Shown here one piece after another: positions 55,952 to 64,000 of a stretch of 64,000 bases of DNA (position 1 is the first letter of the stretch; each line of letters begins with the position of its first letter). A model generated the notes under the pieces. It did no database searches. It was not told where the DNA came from and worked only from the letters and a program-made list of their open reading frames with translations. The translations under genes were made by a program, and so were the position numbers. Source of the stretch: Saccopteryx bilineata (lineage: Eukaryota; Chordata; Mammalia; Chiroptera; Emballonuridae); the NCBI RefSeq assembly GCF_036850765.1, contig NC_089490.1, positions 289,832,982 to 289,896,981 of the forward strand, read 5' to 3'.

Positions 55952-57365
55952 CGCCTGATTATGCTAGCAGCTCTGACTGACTGAGCCTTACCCAGAGCCC
56001 TGTGCTGAGTGGGAATAGAGTGGAGAGTTGCCAGCAATTTGAGCCTCTTACTATCCAGGCAGAGGCAGCAGCAACCCCATACCTGGACTATCAGGCTACT
56101 AATTGAGGAAGGAAAGACTAGGAGAAAGGCTCCAGGAACACGGACTCTCTCACTGTCGGAGCCTATAAATGCTAATGAGCCTCGACTCCCAACGAGAATA
56201 AAGCACAATACATGACATTGCCATAGAGACTTATCAACTGCAAACCTCTACCTGAGCGTGCCAAAGGGGCAGAACCCGGGGTACAGAGTCACCGACCAGG
56301 AAGAGGGAGAGAAAAGAAAAAGCAAGAAGATAACCTCTCAAAATCAAGAATAATCTGCAGACTTTATAACCTATCCCATTTTATTATATTTGTTCGTTTG
56401 TTTCTCTTATCTTCATTCTTGAGACTTTTTTTTTCCTCCTCCAATTTGGCCGATTAACTCTCTACCGGTCTTACTCTCTCCTCTCCTTGAACTACACTAC
56501 CCACAAGTGTTACATCTCCCATTATCATTTCTCTTCTCTTCCTTTCTCTCTATGAAGGTTGCACTCCAAAACCCTTAACTCTCTCTCTCTCTCTCCTTTC
56601 TTTTTTCTTCTTTTAGTGGTTCCCTCTTTTTTTCTCTCTCTCTCTTTCTTTTCTCCCTCTATATTAGTTTCTTCCTTTCTCCTTTACATCTCCTCTCATT
56701 CAAACCTCAATAACAAACAAATTATCTTATCTGGGACTCAAACCTATGTTTGTGGCATTTTGGGGGGTTTTTACTTCACCTTTTTAACTCACTAGCAGTG
56801 CTCCCATCCCTGGCTCTCCATATTATCTAATTCTTGTTCCACTAAATACAATAGTAAGTTTTTAATTTGTCCCCCCATTTTTCCATTTTCCTCTTATTCC
56901 TCTCATCATAACTCTTAGAAAACCAACACCTAAAAGCAAATCCTTTTATTCTTGACCCAAATTTTTTCCTTATTTGCTTTTTGTGGGTCCATACGCTCTT
57001 TTTTTTTTTTCTTTTTTCTTTTTTTTTTTTCCTTTTTTCTTTTTTTTTTTTTTTTTTTCTTTCTCTCTTTTTTGCCCCTTTATTACTTTTCCCCAATTCA
57101 GGCCCTCCATCACAGGCATTGTTTGTTATAACTCACAGTCCACCACAAGATTTTCTCAAGAAAGAGGGGAGAGGAGAGGAGAGGAAAAAAAGAGGGGGGG
57201 AATAATTTCCTTTTTTAAAAAATTTTTATTTTATTTTATTTTTCTTTATTTCATTATTAATTTTTTTTAAAAAAACAACTCTTTTCGATTTGTTATTTTT
57301 TTATTTTTTTTAACTTTTTATTCTTTATTAAATCTCATTAATACTATCAACAAAACCACCCTCAG
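55950..57365 (+). other. Shared L1 5'UTR part and polypyrimidine tract, copy B
   Basis: From CCCGCCTGATTATG (about 55950) the sequence matches copy A from 25852: 'ggcagaggcagcagcaaccc'-like, 'agagtcaccgaccaggaaga'. From about 56381 to 57355 it becomes nearly pure T/C with one purine block (about 57158-57200). Frames across it are low-complexity artefacts. Confidence 0.85.
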
Positions 57366-58361
57366 ATGCCATTAAGGAAGAGAAAATCGAATATCATGGA
57401 TACAAAAGAAAGAGAGGTAACACAGCTAGATGAGGAAAAATCTATGGAGAAAAAATTTAATATATTGGAAACCTTGGAGCTAAATGACAGAGAATTCAAG
57501 ATAGAAATCCTAAAAATCCTCCGAGATATACAAGAAAACACAGAAAGGCAATATAGGGAGCTCAGAAAACAACTCCATGAACACAAAGAATATATGTCCA
57601 AGGAAATTGAAACTATAAAAACAAATCAAACAGAGATGAAAAACTCAATTCACGAGCTGAAAAACGAAGTAACAAGCTTAGCTAATAGAACAGGTCAGAT
57701 AGAAGAGAGGATTAGTGAAATAGAAGACAAGCAACTTGAGGCACAACAGAGAGAAGAAGAAAGAGACTCAAAAATTAAAAAAAATGAGATAGCCCTACAA
57801 GAATTATCTGACTCCATCAAAAAGAATAACATAAGAATAATAGGTATATCAGAGGGAGAAGAGAGAGAAAATGGAATGGAGAACATACTTAAACAAATAA
57901 TTGATGAGAACTTCCCAAGCCTGTGGAAAGAACTAAAGCCTCAAGTTCAAGAAGCAAACAGAACTCCAAGTTTTCTTAACCCCAACAAACCTACTCCAAG
58001 GCATATCATAATGAAATTGACACAAACCAACAGCAAAGAAAAAATTCTCAAGGCAGCCAGGGAAAAGAAGAATACAACATATAAAGGAAGGCCCATTAGA
58101 TTATCATCAGATTTCTCAACAGAAACTCTACAAGCTAGAAGAGAGTGGACCCCAATATTTAAAGTCCTGAAAGAGAGGAACTTTCAGCCACGAATACTAT
58201 ACCCATCAAAGCTATCCTTCAAATACGAAGGAGAAATAAAAACATTCACAGATACAGAAAAGATGAGGGAATTTATCATCAGAAAACCCCCACTCCAGGA
58301 ATTACTAAAGGGGGTTCTCCAATCAGATACAAAGAACAAAAAAAAACAGAGCCACAAGTAA
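57366..58361 (+). CDS. L1 ORF1 protein, intact, 331 aa (copy B)
   Basis: Same length and layout as in copy A: basic start MPLRKRKSN, coiled coil to about residue 150, RRM-like NNIRIIGISEGEE, C-terminal domain with PTPRHIIMKL, YKGRPIRLSSDFSTETLQAR and FQPRILYPSKLSFKYEG, basic tail KKKQSHK. RNA-binding trimer of the L1 particle. Start as in copy A, directly after the polypyrimidine tract. No lesions. Confidence 0.94.
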   Translation: MPLRKRKSNIMDTKEREVTQLDEEKSMEKKFNILETLELNDREFKIEILKILRDIQENTERQYRELRKQLHEHKEYMSKEIETIKTNQTEMKNSIHELKNEVTSLANRTGQIEERISEIEDKQLEAQQREEERDSKIKKNEIALQELSDSIKKNNIRIIGISEGEERENGMENILKQIIDENFPSLWKELKPQVQEANRTPSFLNPNKPTPRHIIMKLTQTNSKEKILKAAREKKNTTYKGRPIRLSSDFSTETLQARREWTPIFKVLKERNFQPRILYPSKLSFKYEGEIKTFTDTEKMREFIIRKPPLQELLKGVLQSDTKNKKKQSHK

Positions 58362-58457
58362 AAGCTCCAAGAAGAACACAATAAAACCAAATTTAAACTG
58401 TGACAACAACAAAAAGAAAGAGGGGGAGAAGACGGAGATTAACAGTAGCAAAGGACG

Positions 58458-58697
58458 ATGGAGTGCAAAAGTACTCACAAAATAGTTTGCTACAATGAAC
58501 AGGGTAGGGACCCTTTTCATTACTCAAAGGTAACCACCATTGAAAAAACCACCACAGAAGCACATGAGATAAAAAAGATAGCAACAGAGGAAAGATGTAT
58601 GGAATACAACCAAATAAAAACAAAAGATAGAAAAACGAAAGAGAAGGATCAAACAAGACACAAAACTAACAGAAAGCAAGATATAAAATGGCAATAG
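58458..58697 (+). CDS. Small inter-ORF reading frame of L1 copy B (79 codons)
   Basis: Starts [20 protein letters not shown], ends QDIKWQ; TAG at 58695-58697 overlaps the ORF2 start ATG at 58688 by 10 nt, as in copy A. No indel separates the two copies, but about 27 of 79 residues differ. No recognised domain; protein production not shown. Confidence 0.35.
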   Translation: MECKSTHKIVCYNEQGRDPFHYSKVTTIEKTTTEAHEIKKIATEERCMEYNQIKTKDRKTKEKDQTRHKTNRKQDIKWQ

Positions 58698-61600
58698 GGA
58701 ACTCACAAGTATCAATAATTACACTAAATGTAAATGGATTAAACTCACCAATAAAAAGACACAGAGTAGCAGAATGGATTAAAAAAGAAAATCCAACTGT
58801 ATGCTGCCTACAGGAAACTCATCTAAGTAACAAGGATAAAAACAAATTCAAAGTGAAAGGCTGGAAAACAATACTCCAAGCAAATAACATCCAAAAAAAA
58901 GCAGGTGTAGCAATACTCATATCGGATAATGCTGACTACAAGACAGGAAAAGTACTTAGAGACAAAAATGGCCATTTCATAATGGCTAAGGGGACACTGA
59001 ATCAAGAAGACATAACAATTCTTAATATATATGCACCAAACCAAGGAGCACCAAAATATATAAGACAGCTACTTATTGATCTTAAAACAAAAACTGACAA
59101 AAATACAATCATACTTGGAGACCTCAATACACCGCTGACGGCTCTGGATCGGTCATCCAAACAGAGAATCAACAAAGACATAGTGGCCTTAAACAAAACA
59201 CTAGAGCACCTGGATGTGATAGACATCTACAGGACATTTCATCCCAAAGTGACTGAGTATACATTTTTCTCCAGTGTACATGGATCATTCTCAAGAATTG
59301 ACCATATGTTGGGCCACAAAAACAATATCAGCAAATTCAGAAAAATTGAAGTTGTACCAAGCATATTTTCTGATCATAAAGCCTTGAAACTAGAATTCAA
59401 CTGCAAAAAAGAGGAAAAAAATCCCACAAAAATGTGGAAACTAAACAACATACTTTTAAAAAATGAATGGGTCAAAGAAGAAATAAGTGCAGAGATCAAA
59501 AGATATATACAGACTAATGAAAATGACAATACGACATATCAGAATTTATGGGATGCAGCAAAAGCAGTGATAAGAGGGAAGTTCATATCGCTTCAGGCAT
59601 ATATGAACAAACAAGAGAGAGCCCAAGTGAACCACTTAACTTCCCACCTTAAGGAACTAGAAAAAGAAGAACAAAGACAACCCAAAACCAGCCGAAGAAA
59701 GGAGATAATAAAAATCAGAGCAGAAATAAATGAATTAGAGAACAGAAAAACTATAGAAAAAATTAATAGAACAAGGAGCTGGTTCTTTGAAAAGATCAAC
59801 AAAATTGACAAACCCTTGGCAAGACTTACCAAGGAAAAAAGAGAAAGAACTCATATAAACAAAATCCAAAATGAAAGAGGAGAAATCACCACGGACACCG
59901 TAGATATACAAAGAATTATTGTAGAATACTATGAAAAACTTTATGCCACTAAATTCAACAACCTAGAAGAAATGGATAAATTCCTAGAACAATACAACCT
60001 TCCTAGACTGAGTCAAGAAGAAGCAGAAAGCCTAAACAGACCTATCAGTAGAGAAGAAATAGAAAAAACCATTAAAAACATCCCCAAAAATAAAAGTCCA
60101 GGCCCTGACGGCTATACCAGCGAATTTTATCAAACATTCAAAGAAGACTTGGTTCCTATTCTACTCAAAATCTTCCAAAAAATTGAAGAAGAAGCAATAC
60201 TTCCAAACACATTTTATGAGGCCAACATAACCCTCATACCAAAACCAGGCAAGGATGGCACAAAAAAAGAAAACTACAGACCAATATCTCTAATGAATAC
60301 AGATGCTAAAATACTAAAAAAAATACTAGCAAATCGAATACAACAACATATTAAAAAAAATAATACATCATGATCAAGTGGGATTCATCCCAGAATCTCA
60401 AGGATGGTTCAACATACGTAAAACGGTTAATGTAATACACCATATCAACAAAACAAAGAACAAGAACCACATGATCTTATCAATAGACGCAGAAAAGGCT
60501 TTCGATAAAATACAACACAATTTTATGTTTAAGACTCTCAACAAAATGGGTATAGAAGGAAAATATCTCAACATGATAAAGGCCATATATGATAAACCAT
60601 CAGCTAACATCATATTAAATGGCACTAAACTGAAGGCTTTCCCCCTTAAATCAGGAACAAGACAGGGTTGTCCACTCTCTCCACTCTTATTTAATGTGGT
60701 ACTAGAGGTTCTAGCCAGAGCAATCAGACAAGACAAAGAAATAAAAGGCATCCATATCGGAAAAGAAGAAGTAAAGGTATCACTTTTTGCAGATGATATG
60801 ATCCTATACATCGAAAACCCCAAAGAATCCACAAAAAGACTACTAGAAACAATAAGCCAATACAGTAAGGTCGCAGGATACAAAATTAACATACAGAAGT
60901 CAATAGCCTTTCTATATGCCAACAATGAAACAACTGAGAAGGAACTCAAAAGAATAATCCCCTTCACGATTGCAACAAAAAAAATAAAATACTTAGGAAT
61001 AAACATAACAAAGAATGTAAAGGACTTATATAATGAAAACTATAAACCATTGTTAAGGGAAATCGAAAAAGATATAATGAGATGGAAGAATATACCTTGT
61101 TCTTGGCTAGGAAGAATAAATATAATCAAGATGGCTATATTACCCAAAGCAATATACAAATTTAATGCAATTCCCATCAAAATTCCAATGACATTTTTTA
61201 AAGAAATAGAGCAAAAAATCATCAGATTTATATGGAACTATAAAAAACCCCGAATGGCCAAAGCAATCCTAAAGAAAAAGAATGAAGCTGGGGGCATAAC
61301 AATACCTGACTTCAAACTCTATTATAGGGCCACGACAATCAAAACAGCATGGTATTGGCAGAAAAATAGACACTCAGACCAATGGAACAGAATAGAAAGT
61401 CCAGAAATAAAACCACATATATATAGTCAAATAATTTTTGATAAATGGGCCAACAACACACAATGGAGAAAAGAAAGCCTCTTCAATAAATGGTGCTGGG
61501 AAAACTGGAAAGCCACATGCAAAAGAATGAAACTGGACTACAGTCTCTCCCCCTGTACAAAAATTAACTCAAAATGGATCAAAGATCTAAACATAAGACC

Positions 61601-62516
61601 TGAAACAATTAAGTACATAGAAGAAGACATAGGTACTCAACTCATGGACCTGGGTTTTAAAGAGCATTTTATGAATTTGACTCCAATGGCAAGAGAAGTG
61701 AAGGCAAAAATTAATGAATGGGACTACATCAGACTAAGAAGTTTTTGCTCAGCAAGGGAAACTGATAACAAAATAAACAGAAAGCCAACTAAATGGGAAA
61801 TGATATTTTCAAACAACAGCTCAGATAAGGGCCTAATATCCAAAATATACAAAGAACTCATAAAACTCAACAACAAACAAACAAACAATCCAATAAAAAA
61901 ATGGGAAGAGGATATGAATAGACACTTCTCCCAGGAAGAAATCCAAATGGCCAACAGATATATGAAAAGATGCTCATCTTCTTTAGCTATTAGAGAAATG
62001 CAAATCAAAACGGCAATGAGATACCACCTCACACTTGTTCGATTAGCTGTTATTAGCAAGTCAGGTAATAGCAAATGTTGGAGAGGCTGTGGAGAAAAAG
62101 GAACCCTCATCCACTGTTGGTGGGAATGTAAAGTAGTACAACCATTATGGAAGAAAGTATGGTGGTTCCTCAAAAAACTGAAAATAGAACTACCTTATGA
62201 CCCAGCAATCCCTCTACTGGGTATATATCCCCAAAACTCAGAAACATTGATACGTAAAGACACATGCAGCCCCATGTTTATTGCAGCATTGTTCACAGTG
62301 GCCAGGACATGGAAACAACCAAAAAGCCCATCAATAGATGACTGGATAAAGAAGATGTGGCACATATACACTATGGAATACTACTCAGCCATAAGAAATG
62401 ATGACATCGGAACATTTACAGCAAAATGGTGGGATCTTGATAACATGATACGAAGCGAAATAAGTAAATCAGAAAAAAACAGGAACTGTATTATTCCATA
62501 CGTAGGTGGGACATAA
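58688..62516 (+). pseudogene. L1 ORF2 (endonuclease-reverse transcriptase), copy B, one frameshift
   Basis: Open from 58688 to 60373 and, in the next frame, to the stop at 62514-62516; apart from one base the frame would be 1275 codons, the usual L1 ORF2 size. The break is an A8 run at 60353-60360 where copy A has A7. All key motifs are present: endonuclease ([42 protein letters not shown]), RT ([41 protein letters not shown] at 60786-60797) and [18 protein letters not shown] (CX3CX7HX4C). The frameshift lies in RT upstream of FADD, so as written no active RT is made. A homopolymer change can also be an assembly error. Confidence 0.93.
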
Positions 62517-62764
62517 TAGTGAAACTAAGAGACATTGATAAGAGTGTGGTGGTTACGGGGGGGAGGGGGGAATGGGAGAGGGATAGGGGGTGGGAGGGGC
62601 ACAAAGAAAACAAGATAGAAGGTGACAGAGGACAATCTGACTTTGGGTGGTGGGTATGCAACATAATTGAACGACAAGATAACCTGGACTTGTTATCTTT
62701 GAATATATGTATCCTGATTTATTGATGTCACCCCATTAAAAAAATAAAATTATAAAAAAAAAAA
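62517..62764 (+). other. L1 copy B 3'UTR and poly(A)
   Basis: G-rich block (about 62556-62600, several GGGG runs), 'gacaatctgactttgggtgg', 'gttatctttgaatatatgta', 'attgatgtcaccccattaaa', then an AATAAA-containing A-rich tail. Confidence 0.88.
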
Positions 62765-62910
62765 AAAAGTACGATACTCCTCATCTTTTTGTCTTTTAGC
62801 CATCTTCTTCATCAAAGGGTTTCTGCAGTTAGCTAGCTGACCACTTGATTAAAAGGAGGGAAATTTACTTCCTGACCTCAAAACATATTATCCAATAAAA
62901 ATTTGGTGTT

Positions 62911-63113
62911 GGCCTGACCTGTGGTGGCGCAGAGGATAAAGCATCGACCTGGAAATGCTGAGGTCGCCGGTTCGAAACCCTGGGCTTGCCTGGTCAAGGC
63001 ACATATGGGAGTTGGTGCTTCCAGCTCCTCCCCCCTTCTCTCTCTCTCTCTCTCTCACTCTCTGTTTCTCTCTCGCCCTCTCTCTCTCCTCTCTAAAAAT
63101 GAATAAATAAAAA
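62911..63113 (+). mobile_element. Short tRNA-derived SINE, plus, young, nested in hAT
   Basis: Head GGCCTGACCTGTGGTGGCGC, B-box GGTTCGAAACCC, 'cacatatgggagttggtgct', long CT-rich end, ATGAATAAATAAAA tail. Perfect 14-bp repeat AAAAATTTGGTGTT at 62897-62910 and 63114-63127. Confidence 0.95.
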
Positions 63114-63323
63114 AAAAATTTGGTGTTGTCCCAGAGGAGAGCTGTGATTGGCTCCAGCCACCCAGAACCATAAACATGAGCAGTAGGAAATGAATGGATT
63201 GTAATACATGAGAATGTTTTATATTTTAAGGTTATTATTTTTTATTAAAGATTTGTCTGAGAGCCAAATGCAGCCATCAAAAGAGCCACAACTGACTCAC
63301 AAGCCATAGATTCCCAACTCCTG

Positions 63324-64000
63324 AAATAGATCCTCAAACAAGGAAATCAACAAAGAAACAGCAGACTTAAGGGACACACTGGACCAACTGAATTAAATGG
63401 ATATCTTCAGAACCTTTCACTCTAAAGCAACAGAATATACATTCTTTTTTTAAGTGCTCATGGTACATTCTCTACGATAGACCATATGTTAGGGCCAAAA
63501 ACCATCTCAACAAATTTAAGAAGATTTAAATCATATCAGGCATTTTCTCTGATCACAATGGCATGAAACATGAATTACAGCACAATGAAAAAACTAAAAA
63601 ATACTCAAACACATGGAAATTAAATAGCATGTTATTAAATAACGAATGGGTTAACAATGAGATCAAAGAAGAAATAAAAAAAATTCCTAGAATTGAATGA
63701 TACTGAGCATACAACAACTCAAATTTATGGGACTCAGGAAAAGCAGTACTGAGCAAAGTTCATAGCACTAAAGGCATATCTTAGAAAGAAAGAAAAACCT
63801 TAAATAAACAACCTAACCCTGCACCTAAAATAACTAGAAAAAGAACAGCGAGTAAAGCCCAGAGGTAGTAGAAGGAAGAAAATAATAAAGATCAGAGCAG
63901 AAATAAATGACATTGAGGCTAAGAAAAAATACAGTGAATCAGTGAAACCAAGAGCTGGTTCTTTCAAAGGGTAAACAAGATCGATGAACCTTTAATGAAA
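63324..64000 (+). pseudogene. Older L1 ORF2 relic, runs off the window
   Basis: Begins within the endonuclease domain ('tagatcctcaaacaaggaaa' corresponds to the GDLNT... region end), with TEYTFF-like, 'gatagaccatatgttag' (RIDHML) and 'ttttctctgatcacaatggc' (FSDH), then on to the linker before RT ('agagctggttctttc', SWFF). Numerous frame changes. It may be the continuation of the L1 at 52629-53084, in which case its ORF1 and first part of ORF2 have been lost at the hAT site. Confidence 0.85.

Larger units (their letters stand above)
54915..62764 (+). mobile_element. Full-length young L1 retrotransposon (copy B, 7.85 kb)
   Basis: 5'UTR 54915-57365, ORF1 57366-58361, spacer 58362-58687, ORF2 58688-62516 with one extra A, 3'UTR and poly(A) to 62764, inside a 12-bp duplication. 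It lies antisense to the hAT transposase it disrupts. Close to copy A from about 55950 onward and to the truncated L1 at 41746-42235. The best preserved element of the window. Confidence 0.96.
53236..62803 (-). pseudogene. hAT transposase relic (GTF2IRD2/ZBED-like), split by an L1
   Basis: The start codon lies at 62803-62801 (MAKRQKDEEYRTFQQE); L1 copy B interrupts at about codons 10-13. After the L1 the frame continues with a BED-like zinc finger (AGSALCLICNDKIAS, then YIKQHFDTHHTTF, about 54740-54880), a decayed stretch, then a central region: SVCTDGAPCMVGKNRGF and HCILHQKALCAQM (54227-53853), and after one in-frame TAA the segment 53795-53331. These motifs are typical of hAT transposases and of domesticated relatives such as GTF2IRD2. 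The C-terminal hAT dimerisation domain is missing: coding sequence passes near 53235 straight into the terminal non-coding part. Several stops; not functional. Confidence 0.8.
53085..63323 (-). mobile_element. hAT transposon with transposase, split by L1 copy B and a SINE
   Basis: Left end CAGGGGTCAGGGACCTTTTT (53085) and right end TAGATTCCCAACTCCTG (to 63323) are imperfect inverted repeats. 'gccatatattttaaaatgta' and 'gtaattccgtgagagccata' near the left end and 'tctgagagccaaatgcagcc' near the right end are subterminal parts of a hAT family seen in bats. The transposase relic is on the minus strand. L1 copy B (54915-62764) and a SINE (62911-63113) are inserted; without them the element is about 2.2 kb. 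The expected 8-bp duplication is not seen (GCTTAATC on the left, AAATAGAT on the right). Confidence 0.8.

Overview
The window is mammalian nuclear DNA, almost certainly from a bat. The evidence is the large number of tRNA-derived SINEs of the Ves type (both the 'GCCCTGGCCGGTTGGCTCAG' head and the related 'GCCTGACCTGTGGTGGCGCA' head), young L1 copies, and cut-and-paste hAT elements, one of them with SPIN-type ends. I find no host protein-coding gene, no host exon and no functional RNA gene. It is AT-rich intergenic or intronic DNA whose coding content is entirely transposon-derived.

Layout. 1-24.9 kb: the 3' half of a Tigger (pogo-like) element, old LINE fragments, a 352-bp non-autonomous hAT element, many SINEs (several with perfect target-site duplications), an LTR-like stretch, a nested LTR inside a SINE, and at 18.2-19.1 kb a decayed reading frame resembling a multicopy invertebrate protein family. 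24.9-32.7 kb: a full-length L1 (copy A) with a 14-bp duplication, intact ORF1 and an ORF2 broken by one nonsense codon and two 1-base deletions. 32.7-38.7 kb: SINEs, MIR relics, an old LTR split by a SPIN-like element with a perfect 8-bp duplication, and a second old LTR. 38.7-45.6 kb: an older L1 with a GC-rich repetitive 5'UTR and internal deletion, itself hit by a full-length Ves SINE and by a young 5'-truncated L1, followed by an L1M relic. 45.6-52.6 kb: SINEs, a MaLR-type LTR, and a chimeric retro-insertion of an unknown polyadenylated sequence fused to an L1 3' end. 52.6-64 kb: old L1 5'UTR, then a hAT element carrying a broken transposase on the minus strand, split by a second full-length L1 (copy B, ORF1 intact, ORF2 open except for one extra A), then an old L1 ORF2 fragment running off the window.

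The points most worth following up are: (1) copies A and B share ORFs and 3'UTR, but their 5'UTRs are unrelated for about 0.9 kb and rejoin at the same sequence, and copy B carries 2.5 tandem promoter-like monomers of 241-242 bp; (2) both young L1s keep a 79-codon reading frame between ORF1 and ORF2 whose stop overlaps the ORF2 start; (3) the invertebrate-like gene relic at 18.2-19.1 kb; (4) the chimeric L1 insertion at 51.8-52.6 kb; (5) the hAT/L1 composite at 53.1-63.3 kb. All family assignments are from memory of consensus sequences; no search was run.
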